Source of the DNA: Zunongwangia sp. HGR-M22
Lineage (GTDB): Bacteria > Bacteroidota > Bacteroidia > Flavobacteriales > Flavobacteriaceae
Reading direction: 5' to 3'
NCBI RefSeq assembly: GCF_027594425.1
Contig: NZ_CP115159.1
Span: forward strand, 1,539,001-1,603,000
DNA: 64,000 nt
Of this stretch, positions 56,127 through 64,000 are shown piece by piece (position 1 is the first letter of the stretch; each line of letters begins with the position of its first letter). Under the pieces are notes generated by a model. The model made no database searches. It was not told the origin of the DNA and worked only from the letters and a program-made list of their open reading frames with translations. The position numbers were made by a program, and so were the translations under genes.

Positions 56127-56129
56127 TTA

Positions 56130-56786
56130 ATGACTACAGAAGAAATTACACCTCAAATACAAAAGCAATTAAACTTTTCGGCTTTGCTTTTAAAAAAACA
56201 CGCTCACGAAGTAGATCTTGAAAGTTGGTTTGGATTTGATGTACATAACGAGTGGCATGTTAAAGCAGCAAAACGCTTATTGAAGTACTACGGAATACAT
56301 TCAGGCTTAGATTTACGCGGTAAGTTGTTTGAATATGAAAACGGAATTATAGCTTCCACTACTTTTGAAAAATTAGCAGCCAGTTTACGCCTAGATACCA
56401 CCAGCAGTTTCGAAGCCAAATATAAATCTTTAGATAATGTTATTCAAGAGCACCAATATACGCTTGCCTGGAAATATAGATTTAGCCTTAAAGATCAGAA
56501 GCTTAAAGGCTATGAAATGGCAAAATATGTATTTCTGATGCGTTTGGGCGGCATCTTAAATTACATGGAGTTAGAAGAAATTACCTTACGCTTAACGGAA
56601 GCAGAAGCCTTACTTAAAAATACATTTACTAGCTGGGGAGAGTTTCATCGAAACGTATGTATAGGAGATGAGTTTATTAACGGAAGCGGAGAACAAGATA
56701 GAAGTTCATTCCCGGGAATACTAACCCTTTGGGAATGTTACCAGCGGATGCACATCACTTATTCAACTTGGTTTAAAGAATGGTAA
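56130..56786 (+). CDS. DUF1266-like protein
   Basis: 218 residues. The C-terminal half reads LKGYEMAKYVFLMRLGGILNYMELEEITLRLTEAEALLKNTFTSWGEFHRNVCIGDEF, which fits the DUF1266 pattern (W-x-x-R near a helix, then a conserved FxSWxE and G-x-x-F). The family is of unknown function but occurs among predicted immunity or conflict-related proteins. It sits between the 845-residue protein and the TPR protein with 3-bp and about 2-bp junctions. Confidence 0.75.
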   Translation: MTTEEITPQIQKQLNFSALLLKKHAHEVDLESWFGFDVHNEWHVKAAKRLLKYYGIHSGLDLRGKLFEYENGIIASTTFEKLAASLRLDTTSSFEAKYKSLDNVIQEHQYTLAWKYRFSLKDQKLKGYEMAKYVFLMRLGGILNYMELEEITLRLTEAEALLKNTFTSWGEFHRNVCIGDEFINGSGEQDRSSFPGILTLWECYQRMHITYSTWFKEW

Positions 56787-56788
56787 TT

Positions 56789-59020
56789 ATGGAATTGACA
56801 AGAGAACAAGTAATCACACATATAGAGCAGGCTGAAGCAGCTTACGCTAACCAACTTAACAGACAATTAGAATCGCATATTGTTGTTATTCAAGAAAATT
56901 TTGATGCTTTAGAAGCTCAAGACCAAGCCATATGTATTCGATATTATCGATTATATATGCGTTTTTTAACGCTTTTTGATGAGGTGAAGATAACAACAAT
57001 GCAAACCTATTTTGAAGCTTTAGAAAATGAAGGTGTATTAGAAGCATCAGATTACGAACTCATCTGTAGTTTTTACAAAATATGTCCGCAAGCAATTTAT
57101 GAAAAAGCGTTAATGGCTTATTCTTATAACGAAACCTTGCATCTGCATTATGCTTTAAAACTGAAAGAAGAACGACGTTTTACTGAAGCTATTGAAGTAC
57201 TAGAGTATATACTAGAATGTTATCCGGGAAGTACAGATTGTCGCTTTTTATTATGGGAAATTAAACAAGAATATTTAGATGAATTATGTAATTCTGAAAA
57301 AGAAATTGAAGCAACACAGCTTCTTGATTTAGCTTCTGCAACCCACAATAAATCGGTTTTAAAAGGCTTAGAACTAGATCCTCGATTAACACCAGCCGAA
57401 AAATACCACGTTCAAATTCAATTAGCTGTTTGGCAAAATAGATCGGTAGAAAATCGTAACCAATGGAGAGCCGAATGGAAACATGTAGAATTAGCAGACC
57501 AAACTCGTGATTTATTGGCAGATTATGCCAAAGCATTTATGATGTATGATATGGTAGATGAGGTGCTAAAATTTCCTGAGGCACCTAATTTTCCTGCAGA
57601 AAACTATAGCGATTTTGCAGCTTATAGAACTTACATGCTAGCGCTTACTAATGCAGGTTGGCAACGAGCTCAACATCAATATTTATTAATAGGAAAGTCG
57701 TTTTATCATTATTCAAAAGACTTGAAGAAAATGGCATATTGCCTACAGCAAGGCTTAGCGCTTCATCCTAAAAATCCGTTATTATTAGAATTGAAAGGGA
57801 AGTTTTTCTTCTTTCAAGCAGATTATCAGCAGGCATCAGAAGCGTTTAACGAAGCATTTCAACAAGGCCTTTCTGCTACCGATTATTTACAAACTTCAAT
57901 GGATGTATATGATCGGGTAAACAATTATAAGGGAATTTTACAAACGGTGAATCAGTTTCATCAACGGCATTTCCCTAATGCAAAAAGTACATGTTTTAGA
58001 GGAATAGCTTTAGTTAAATTAGGCTTTTTAGATCATGCTTTTGAAGTTTTTACAGAAGGAATAGAAAATTATCCACAATCGGCATTTCACGCTTGGATGT
58101 ATTATTGGCGAGCTGTAATTCATAAGCATTATAAAAATTATGATTTGATGCTGAGAGATATTCAGAATGAAGTAAAATTTTACCCGGAAGGGAGTAGCGA
58201 CTATTGCAACTCGATGAACTTGTGTATGGTTTCGTTTTTTGAAACGGGAGATTACAAAAAATCGCATCAATACGGTGTATATTGTTTTGAACAAGGACAG
58301 CTGGATGCAGATCTTCACAATGTATTAAAATGGATTTGCTTTTATAGTTATCTACCAAAACCTGAAGGATTAGAAAAAGCTTCAGAAGCAGATTTAATTG
58401 CTAATCCGAAAACCTTTATTCATTATCGTAATAACGGATTAACCTATTGGATGATAGGAAATTATACAGAAGCTATAGATTCTTTATTAATTGCTGTTGA
58501 AAAAGATGTAGAAAAAGACTTGTATTATCAATTAGCTTACCTTTGTGCGAGAGAAAGTCCGGATAAAGAATCGGCGGTACGCATATATAGAGATTTAGTA
58601 AAAGAAGTTCCGGAAGCTAGAAACTGGGAGATCGATATTTCTTACACCGGTTTATTAGAGCGAACCCAAAATTTTAAAGAAGCAAAAGAGGCATTTCTCA
58701 ATTTTACAGCCTCGTATCCGTATGAAGTATTTTATAATTTTGCGCAACATAAAAGTATGATTATTCAAACCCTTAGAGAATCGGCAAAAGGGGAAATGAA
58801 TATAAAAGATTATACCAGATACAGTGCGGTACTTTTAAGTAAAGAAAATCCACTTGAAATATATTTAGAAGAGCATCAACAAATTGCTGAAGATTTTCAT
58901 AAAGAAGATTTATTTTTATACCATAATTTATTAGCTGGTAGTAAAACAGAAGTAACAGAAGAAAAAACAAAGAAACTAAGAAAAATAAAAGCTGAAATTA
59001 TACAAAACTACTTTGCTTAA
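56789..59020 (+). CDS. TPR-repeat protein
   Basis: 743 residues from the ATG at 56789, which lies 2 bp after the previous stop; an ATG at 56780 overlaps the previous gene by 7 bp and adds only MVI. Tetratricopeptide-like helix pairs occur throughout (for example ALKLKEERRFTEAIEVLEYILECYPGS, LLELKGKFFFFQADYQQASEAFNEAF, GIALVKLGFLDHAFEVFTEGIENYPQS, GNYTEAIDSLLIAVEKD). No signal or enzyme domain. Likely a large interaction scaffold for the island proteins. Confidence 0.82.
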   Translation: MELTREQVITHIEQAEAAYANQLNRQLESHIVVIQENFDALEAQDQAICIRYYRLYMRFLTLFDEVKITTMQTYFEALENEGVLEASDYELICSFYKICPQAIYEKALMAYSYNETLHLHYALKLKEERRFTEAIEVLEYILECYPGSTDCRFLLWEIKQEYLDELCNSEKEIEATQLLDLASATHNKSVLKGLELDPRLTPAEKYHVQIQLAVWQNRSVENRNQWRAEWKHVELADQTRDLLADYAKAFMMYDMVDEVLKFPEAPNFPAENYSDFAAYRTYMLALTNAGWQRAQHQYLLIGKSFYHYSKDLKKMAYCLQQGLALHPKNPLLLELKGKFFFFQADYQQASEAFNEAFQQGLSATDYLQTSMDVYDRVNNYKGILQTVNQFHQRHFPNAKSTCFRGIALVKLGFLDHAFEVFTEGIENYPQSAFHAWMYYWRAVIHKHYKNYDLMLRDIQNEVKFYPEGSSDYCNSMNLCMVSFFETGDYKKSHQYGVYCFEQGQLDADLHNVLKWICFYSYLPKPEGLEKASEADLIANPKTFIHYRNNGLTYWMIGNYTEAIDSLLIAVEKDVEKDLYYQLAYLCARESPDKESAVRIYRDLVKEVPEARNWEIDISYTGLLERTQNFKEAKEAFLNFTASYPYEVFYNFAQHKSMIIQTLRESAKGEMNIKDYTRYSAVLLSKENPLEIYLEEHQQIAEDFHKEDLFLYHNLLAGSKTEVTEEKTKKLRKIKAEIIQNYFA

Positions 59021-59022
59021 CA

Positions 59023-59034
59023 CTTTCGCGAAAG
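59023..59034. repeat. CTTTCGCGAAAG palindrome
   Basis: Perfect 12-bp palindrome in the 25-bp gap between the TPR gene and the sensor kinase. I recall this CTTTCGCGAAAG(CG) motif as recurrent in flavobacterial genomes; within this window only this copy was noticed. Confidence 0.4.
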
Positions 59035-59045
59035 CGAATGAATTC

Positions 59046-61010
59046 ATGAAAATATTAAAAATTTACATTTTAGGTATGCTCTGGCTATTGGCAGGTTATA
59101 CGCCTGTTTATAGCCAGCAGAAGCTTGAAATTACTTCAATAGATTCACTTTCGGCAGTATATCGAAGCAACTTGAACAGCCAGCCTAAAATTGCAAAGCA
59201 AGCAGCTTTAGCTTGGTTAGAGGCGGCAAAAAATTCAAATGATCAATTACAGCAAGCGCAGGCGCATTATGCATTGGCTAATTTAGGGAATAGCGCCGGC
59301 GATTATCAAAGTACGGTTGCCAATATCCAAGAAACTATTAAAATTTTAAAAGCGCTAAATCAAAAAGACGGCTTATCGGCGAGCTATAACTTATTGGCGC
59401 TGGGCTATAAAAATATGGCGGAATATCCAAAAGCAATGGATAATTTTCTGAACTGTTTAAAGTTTGCCGAAAAAGAAAACAACAAAGAGCAACAAGCCAA
59501 TGCTTACCAAAATATTGCCACCTTATATATTCTACAGGAAGATTATAAAAAGGCAGCTGAAAATTTAGACAGAGCAGCAGATCTTTTTCGAGAATTAAAA
59601 GATGATGATGGCGTGCTTACTACTTTATTCAATTTTGCAAATATTCTAAAAGAACAAGGTAAATTTAATGAAGCAAGGAAACACTACCAAACGGTACTAA
59701 AATACAGAAAACGCGAAGGAAATAAATCGGTGATAGCTTATGTGAATATGAATCTTTCACAAATGTTGCTGGAAGAAAAAAAGTATCCTGAGGCACTTAT
59801 CGCTTTAAAGAAAACATTAGGTCTTTTGCAGGCGCTTCAATTTAAATCAGATATCGCGGTTGTTTATAATGATTTAGGACTTTGCGAAAGTAAATTAGGA
59901 AATAGTCAAAAAGCCATATTTTATTTTGAAAAAGCTTTAAAAATAGGAGAGGAGCAAGCACTTTTAAAGTATAATTCAGAAATTTATAGTAACATTTCGC
60001 AGCTATATAACAACCAAAAAAATTATAAAAAAGCGTTAGCATTTTATCAAAAAGCGGTAAAAACAGAAGAACAGCATAATAGCCTGAACAAAGAAAAATA
60101 TGTCGCTAAACTTCAGGAGCGTTACGAAACTCAATTGAAGGAAACCCGCATTAAATTGCTGGAAAAAGATCAAAAATTAAGCGATGCCGAATTGCAAAAG
60201 GCAGCCTTAACTTTAAAACGGCAGCGTGTGGTAAGAAATGCTTTTATAGCCGGTTTTGTATTGGTTTTAATTACATTAATTGTACTGCGCCTATTTTATA
60301 TCCAGCGGCTACGTGTTCAAAAACAATTGAGTTCTCAGAAAGAAGAAAATGCCAGACAGCGCATTAATCAAATGATGCAAGAGCACAAGCTTTCTGTAAT
60401 AAAACGCTATCAGGAAGGGCAAGAAGAAGAGCGTTCTAGATTGGCGCGAGATATTCATGACGGTATTGGTAGCGATCTGGCAGGAATTAAAATTGCCTTT
60501 GAGCATTACTTGGAGGGAGCTGGCTTACAACCTAACGCAAAACGTTTATTAGGAGCGATTAACAATGTGTGTATTGATGTACGTACACTATCTCACCAGT
60601 TACATCCATTACCTTTTTCTAAAATTGGTTTTAGTAGTTTTTTAAATGAATTTATTAATCAGGTAACACAAAAAAATGAATTAAAAATTCAAACTTTTTT
60701 GTTTCCGGAGGAAGAGATAGATGAACTACCGGACGAACTTTTAGCAGATACGTATCGTATTGTGCAAGAGTTAATCAACAATATTTTAAAACACGCCAAA
60801 GCAACACAAGCAGAATTACAGCTTACTAAACACGAAGATCACCTAAATATTGTTATTAACGATAATGGCAAAGGTTTTCAGAAAGCCAAAAAACAAGGAA
60901 TAGGACTTCGCAATATTAAAGAGCGACTGCAAAAAATGCAAGGAACTTTAGATATCGACAGCGGCTCAAAAAACGGTACTTCAATAACAATCGACATCCC
61001 TCTAAACTAA
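59046..61010 (+). CDS. TPR sensor histidine kinase (NarX/DesK-type core)
   Basis: 654 residues from the ATG at 59046, which opens a signal-like helix (MKILKIYILGMLWLLAGYTPVYSQ); an in-frame TTG at 59013 would place extra residues before it. Periplasmic TPR repeats (about 60-365) are followed by a coiled coil, one membrane helix (NAFIAGFVLVLITLIVLRLFYI) and a HisKA_3 kinase with His471 in RLARDIHDGIGSDLAG and a HATPase domain with NDNGKGF and GIGLRNIKERL. This is a common Bacteroidota form of sensor kinase. The next gene is its response regulator. Co-directed with the island and probably part of the same operon. Confidence 0.9.
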   Translation: MKILKIYILGMLWLLAGYTPVYSQQKLEITSIDSLSAVYRSNLNSQPKIAKQAALAWLEAAKNSNDQLQQAQAHYALANLGNSAGDYQSTVANIQETIKILKALNQKDGLSASYNLLALGYKNMAEYPKAMDNFLNCLKFAEKENNKEQQANAYQNIATLYILQEDYKKAAENLDRAADLFRELKDDDGVLTTLFNFANILKEQGKFNEARKHYQTVLKYRKREGNKSVIAYVNMNLSQMLLEEKKYPEALIALKKTLGLLQALQFKSDIAVVYNDLGLCESKLGNSQKAIFYFEKALKIGEEQALLKYNSEIYSNISQLYNNQKNYKKALAFYQKAVKTEEQHNSLNKEKYVAKLQERYETQLKETRIKLLEKDQKLSDAELQKAALTLKRQRVVRNAFIAGFVLVLITLIVLRLFYIQRLRVQKQLSSQKEENARQRINQMMQEHKLSVIKRYQEGQEEERSRLARDIHDGIGSDLAGIKIAFEHYLEGAGLQPNAKRLLGAINNVCIDVRTLSHQLHPLPFSKIGFSSFLNEFINQVTQKNELKIQTFLFPEEEIDELPDELLADTYRIVQELINNILKHAKATQAELQLTKHEDHLNIVINDNGKGFQKAKKQGIGLRNIKERLQKMQGTLDIDSGSKNGTSITIDIPLN

Positions 61011-61015
61011 ATATT

Positions 61016-61654
61016 TTGAAAAGAATAAACATCATAATAGCAGACGATCATTTAATGTTTTTAGAAGGCATCAATACCATTTTACAGGATATGCCCGAAA
61101 TTGATGAAATACATTTAGCTACTGAAGGAAAGCAGGTATTACGCTTGCTAAATCAATTTGAAATCGATTTGATTATTAGCGATATTAGTATGCCAAAGAT
61201 GGATGGGATCGAGTTGCTAAAAGAAATTAAAAAGAAGCACGCAGAGGTGAAAATTATTATGCTGAGTATGCTCGACAATCACCGTACCGTACACAAAGTA
61301 ATTCAAAAAGGTGCCAATGGTTTTGTGCCCAAATTTACCAGCAAAGAAGAGTTGCAAAAAGCGGTGAGAACCGTTTTAGAAGGCGAACAATACTTTTCAG
61401 AAGTGATTAAACAACGTTATATTGAAAGTGTTTTTGAACGTAAGAAGTACAAAAACATCGAGCTTTCTCCCAGAGAAAAAGAGGTGTTGAAGCTTTTAGG
61501 AGAAGAATTTACTTCTAAAGAAATTTCTGAAAAACTGTTTATTTCGGTGAATACCGTAGAAACACATCGTAAAAATATTTTGCTAAAAACAGGTTCTAAA
61601 ACTACTACTGGAGCCGTGAAATTTGCGATTGAATCGGGATTATTTGATGACTAA
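61016..61654 (+). CDS. NarL/LuxR-family response regulator
   Basis: 212 residues, starting with TTG at 61016 (MKRINIIIADDH); no ATG occurs before residue 14, which would cut the first strand of the receiver, so TTG is accepted. Receiver with Asp56 in LIISDISMPKMDG and Lys in FVPKFTS, then a LuxR-type HTH at about 147-205 (LSPREKEVLKLLGEEFTSKEISEKLFISVNTVETHRKNIL). Cognate partner of the kinase encoded 5 bp upstream. Targets cannot be told from sequence. Confidence 0.93.
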   Translation: MKRINIIIADDHLMFLEGINTILQDMPEIDEIHLATEGKQVLRLLNQFEIDLIISDISMPKMDGIELLKEIKKKHAEVKIIMLSMLDNHRTVHKVIQKGANGFVPKFTSKEELQKAVRTVLEGEQYFSEVIKQRYIESVFERKKYKNIELSPREKEVLKLLGEEFTSKEISEKLFISVNTVETHRKNILLKTGSKTTTGAVKFAIESGLFDD

Positions 61655-61663
61655 ATAAGCTAG

Positions 61664-61704
61664 AAAACAAAAAAACCTGATATTGAATCAAGTTTTTTTG
61701 TTTT
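61664..61704. terminator. Bidirectional terminator after the response regulator
   Basis: A 17-bp stem with one mismatch (61664-61680 with 61688-61704), A-rich left arm and T-rich right arm, between convergent genes. Confidence 0.85.
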
Positions 61705-61714
61705 GAATAGAATC

Positions 61715-62704
61715 TTAAAAGCCGGTAGAAAACGGAAGTTTTTCTTTTGTATTCTCCCAATATTCTTCAAAAAAGTCTACATTAGCAATGGGTTCAACTT
61801 CGGTACGGATAATCTTTTGGGTTTCAAGATTAAAATATTGAAAAATAACCGCGGTTATTGGCGCCATTGAACGTTTAATAATAGTATCGTCAGTTTCAGA
61901 TTTATCACTTAAAAATTGAATCCAGACGGCATCTTCAAAAGTATCTGCATTTACAAAAACCTTACTTGCCGTATGCATTTGGTATTGATGATCGAGAGGT
62001 TTTAAATAGTTGTTTGTTTCATCTTCAATAAATTTTTCAATTAATTTATAATCTTCTGCTTTAGTGTTGAGTGTGAAATAATTCAGTTTCCAATTTTCTT
62101 TTTCTTCTGAAGTGGTTTTGGCTTGCAAAATAGCCGATGAATACTGAGGTGTTTGTATATTGAAGTTAAAATAGTTAGCACATAATAAATTACTTTTATT
62201 AGTGTTCATGGTAGTTATTAGTGTAGAAAGTGTTTCTTTAAGCTGATCAGGTTTTGGAATGCTTTCAAATTGAATTTGCGCATCATAATAGTCAAAATCT
62301 ATAATTATACCGTTATTTTTTAAAGGAACAATCATGCTTTGTTTAATACGGTAATCTTTTTCAAATTCTTCATATTGTTCTTGAATAGAAAGTTCCTGAA
62401 AACTTCCCTGTGATAAAGAATCTTGCTCTTTCATCACTTTAGCGTCAAAATGTAAACCGAACCGAATCTCTGGAATTTGTTCATCAAAAATTTCAACAGT
62501 AAACATATTGGGATTCATATTGCCTTCATTCCAAAACCGGTTAAGGTTGCTAAAACCCAATTTTTGATCGGTATGTTTTTCAAGATATTGAGTTAATGTT
62601 TTTGCGGCTTTTTCTTTACTCATTCCCCCAAATAATCTGGCACACGAGCTAAAACAAGCTATAACAATAGGTATTAGAATTACGATATATACTATATTTT
62701 TCAT
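61715..62704 (-). CDS. Lipoprotein of unknown function
   Basis: 329 residues with a lipoprotein-type signal (IVYIVILIPIVIACFSSCARLFGG; Cys21 is the likely lipidated residue). The rest is a mostly hydrophilic alpha/beta protein with strands such as MFTVEIFDEQIPEIRFGLHFDAK and AVIFQYFNLETQKIIRTEVEPIANVDF. No domain was recognised. It converges on the LuxR-type regulator and shares its terminator. A strong palindrome lies just upstream of its start. Confidence 0.72.
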   Translation of the reverse strand: MKNIVYIVILIPIVIACFSSCARLFGGMSKEKAAKTLTQYLEKHTDQKLGFSNLNRFWNEGNMNPNMFTVEIFDEQIPEIRFGLHFDAKVMKEQDSLSQGSFQELSIQEQYEEFEKDYRIKQSMIVPLKNNGIIIDFDYYDAQIQFESIPKPDQLKETLSTLITTMNTNKSNLLCANYFNFNIQTPQYSSAILQAKTTSEEKENWKLNYFTLNTKAEDYKLIEKFIEDETNNYLKPLDHQYQMHTASKVFVNADTFEDAVWIQFLSDKSETDDTIIKRSMAPITAVIFQYFNLETQKIIRTEVEPIANVDFFEEYWENTKEKLPFSTGF

Positions 62705-62742
62705 GAGCTATTTATATGAATAAACTAATTTAAATAATAAGC

Positions 62743-62780
62743 AAAATAAAAACTCACGGAATTCCGTGAGTTTTTATTTT
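62743..62780. terminator. Perfect 38-bp palindrome, terminator-like, between divergent genes
   Basis: A gapless palindrome: CTCACGG/CCGTGAG core flanked by AAAATAAAAA on the left and TTTTTATTTT on the right, so both strands could form a terminator. It lies between two divergently transcribed genes, 39 and 72 bp from their starts, where a terminator is not expected. Confidence 0.75.
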
Positions 62781-62851
62781 CATTAAAACAGGGCAGTTTT
62801 TTTTCAGTAATAGCCAATACTTTTGAAGTATAAATTTCAATAAAAAACACC

Positions 62852-63247
62852 ATGGGATTACAAGAAAAAAAAACAGCAAAAGCAATTGAAGATCAGTATT
62901 TAGCAGATTATCAAAAAGAAATCAACGAGATTGTAGGGAAAGAATTGCCTATAAACATTAACTGGGATACGTTTGAACTAGATTTCATGAAGTTTGTACC
63001 TAGCGTTTGTTTACAACGTCTTACCGATGCTTTTAAAGAAGTTTGTGCAGATGATATGGGCAAAGAAGCTGTACAAGAAAGCATTAATACGGTAGAGGTT
63101 TATTGCATCGCTAATGAAGGCGCAGAAGATAAAAAAGAATTAAAAATAACAGATGGTGTATTTTCGCTTACCGCTTGTTGGGGTGGCCACCACAGTGGTT
63201 ATTTCTCTGATTTGGTGATTCGTGAATTTTTAGAAAATAATTTATAA
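62852..63247 (+). CDS. Hypothetical protein
   Basis: 131 residues, soluble, acidic. Segments INEIVGKELPININWDTFELDF and VSVYC-like VEVYCIANEGAEDKKELKITDGVFSLTACWGGHHSGYFSDL suggest an alpha/beta fold; the GGHHSG stretch is striking. No family recognised. Ends before a terminator hairpin. Confidence 0.65.
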   Translation: MGLQEKKTAKAIEDQYLADYQKEINEIVGKELPININWDTFELDFMKFVPSVCLQRLTDAFKEVCADDMGKEAVQESINTVEVYCIANEGAEDKKELKITDGVFSLTACWGGHHSGYFSDLVIREFLENNL

Positions 63248-63268
63248 TCACTACTTTTAGTACCTTAT

Positions 63269-63306
63269 AAAAAAACGGAAAGCTGATTAAGCTTTCTGTT
63301 TTTTTT
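63269..63306 (+). terminator. Rho-independent terminator
   Basis: A 16-bp stem with one G-U pair (63269-63284 with 63290-63305) around GATTA, followed by a T tract, just after the 131-residue gene. Confidence 0.85.
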
Positions 63307-63358
63307 GCATTTTATTTGATAGTTCAATAATTGAAAAAGGAACTAAATTGTGAAACAA

Positions 63359-63392
63359 AAAAAACGCCTTTATGAAAATCATAAGACGTTTT
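63359..63392 (-). terminator. Terminator of the Hcp-like gene
   Basis: Imperfect stem (63359-63374 with 63378-63392, one bulge) with a T tract on the minus strand, 18 bp after the stop of the gene at 63410-63811. Confidence 0.65.
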
Positions 63393-63409
63393 TATGCTTC
63401 AATAAGCCA

Positions 63410-63811
63410 TTAATTCACTGTTACTTTATTAATGACAACTCCTTTTAAATTTGCAGAAAAATAGCCGTTTTGTTGATAACCATTATTCTCGGTAAACGAT
63501 TGATTATAGCTTTGTGCAATAGATTTTTCAAAATTGAGGGTTATATTAGGTGTATCTTCATTTTTAAAGAAAATTTTTATAACTCCAGACCAATCGCTAG
63601 GGTGGTTGGCAATCCATTCTAAAAATACTTGGTCTGGCTCGTTATTATTACAACCAGAAGCGTAGACATCTATTCTTTTTTCAGATTCATTATTTAAATC
63701 GTAAGCAGTAGAAATACTATAATCAAATTGCTGTAAGGTATATTTCTTTTGTGTGGTTTCATCTTTGTTTAAAATGAATTCTATGCGATCTATAACAGTA
63801 TTAGGTACCAT
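63410..63811 (-). CDS. Type VI secretion tube (Hcp/TssD)-like protein
   Basis: 133 residues, no signal. The order of strands (QQFDYSISTAYD, KRIDVYASGC, FLEWIANHPSDWSGVIKIFFKNEDTPNITLNFEKSIAQSYNQSFTENN, YFSANLKGVVINKVTVN) follows that of Bacteroidota TssD proteins, which read DYSFSQ...TIES...LFEWM...GKIVFYRRD...LKTLEFKDAYCVSFHETF...LTISAREI. The match is by pattern only. It may be a tube protein, a cargo carrier variant, or a phage-derived relative. Preceded by 12 bp on the minus strand by another gene running off the window. Confidence 0.6.
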   Translation of the reverse strand: MVPNTVIDRIEFILNKDETTQKKYTLQQFDYSISTAYDLNNESEKRIDVYASGCNNNEPDQVFLEWIANHPSDWSGVIKIFFKNEDTPNITLNFEKSIAQSYNQSFTENNGYQQNGYFSANLKGVVINKVTVN

Positions 63812-63823
63812 AATATTTAAATT

Positions 63824-64000
63824 TTATAAGTTTTTTTCGATTTCGTTTTGAAGTTGAATTTTATTGAAAACACTTTTCCAGCCTTTTTCAAGATTGAAGC
63901 TAATAGTTATTGTACGTTCGTTAAGTGATACGGTGTTTTCTTCAGAAAAATTAAAATTAATCACATCAATACTTTCTGAAAAAGCTTCTTTTGCCAGGTT
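63824..64000 (-). CDS. Partial gene, C-terminus only, unknown
   Basis: The minus-strand frame is open from the right edge to the stop at 63824 (about 58 residues). The end reads INFNFSEENTVSLNERT...SFNLEKGWKSVFNKIQLQNEIEKNL, a beta-rich stretch and a short helix. No family recognised. It lies 12 bp before the Hcp-like gene and probably shares its transcript. Confidence 0.6.
   Translation of the reverse strand, partial: NLAKEAFSESIDVINFNFSEENTVSLNERTITISFNLEKGWKSVFNKIQLQNEIEKNL

Noticed and set aside
1-64000. tRNA, rRNA, CRISPR arrays, insertion sequences, riboswitches
   Set aside because: Looked for by eye on both strands; no cloverleaf, conserved rRNA block, regular repeat-spacer array, transposase frame or known aptamer core was recognised.

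Overview
The window reads as chromosomal DNA of a marine-type member of the Flavobacteriaceae (Bacteroidota), close to the Zunongwangia/Gramella/Salegentibacter group by overall impression. The support is an AT-rich sequence, -7 promoter elements of the Bacteroidota form TAnnTTTG, weak or absent Shine-Dalgarno sites, SxxC-type lipoproteins, a ccoN-ccoO gene fusion, SusC-free housekeeping clusters and many families typical of that phylum. No rRNA, tRNA, CRISPR array, insertion sequence or integrase was found.

Layout. 1-4.2 kb: the end of an M61 peptidase gene, then the proline operon proC-proB-proA (minus). 4.7-11.8 kb: a light/redox sensing operon made of a CheB-CheR-PAS-kinase fusion, a biliverdin-type phytochrome kinase, a stand-alone receiver and the heme oxygenase that makes the chromophore. 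11.8-13.6 kb: rRNA pseudouridine synthase, a MarR regulator and an acetyltransferase-like gene, the last two sharing three copies of one dyad operator. 14.1-20.3 kb: a TetR-controlled RND efflux operon (regulator, adaptor, pump, outer-membrane channel). 20.4-26.2 kb: M3 peptidase, outer-membrane barrel, zinc-type CDF exporter, a hydroxyisobutyrate-dehydrogenase-like enzyme and a formate/nitrite-type channel. 26.5-35.0 kb: a very large hybrid kinase, a pseudo-receiver/Hpt protein, a receiver, a membrane-anchored HEAT protein and a processive glycosyltransferase, which looks like a phosphorelay controlling an exopolysaccharide. 35-47 kb: a Crp/Fnr regulator and the complete cbb3 oxidase locus (ccoI, ccoS, ccoNO, ccoQ, ccoP, ccoG, ccoH, SafE-like exporter), then a small membrane protein and hemN. 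47.2-48.4 kb: an MFS transporter.

48.4-64 kb is an accessory region. Two divergent minus-strand genes (a protein of unknown family and a SUKH protein) face a plus-strand run of coiled-coil protein, vWA protein, a diverged adenylosuccinate-synthetase paralogue, a second SUKH protein, an 845-residue helical protein, a DUF1266-like protein, a TPR protein, and a TPR sensor kinase with its LuxR-type regulator. Several small lipoprotein or hypothetical genes and a type VI Hcp/TssD-like protein close the window. The SUKH, DUF1266 and vWA content, with a nucleotide-metabolism enzyme whose base-recognition residues have changed, makes this the best candidate for an undescribed system.

Regulation that can be read directly: three identical or near-identical 12-bp Fnr-type dyads (before ccoI, before ccoS and before the hemN pair) each lie exactly 33 bp, centre to centre, from a -7 box, which defines a small microaerobic regulon probably driven by the Crp/Fnr protein encoded at 34955-35656. 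Gene functions are inferred from motifs read by eye; no database search was run.
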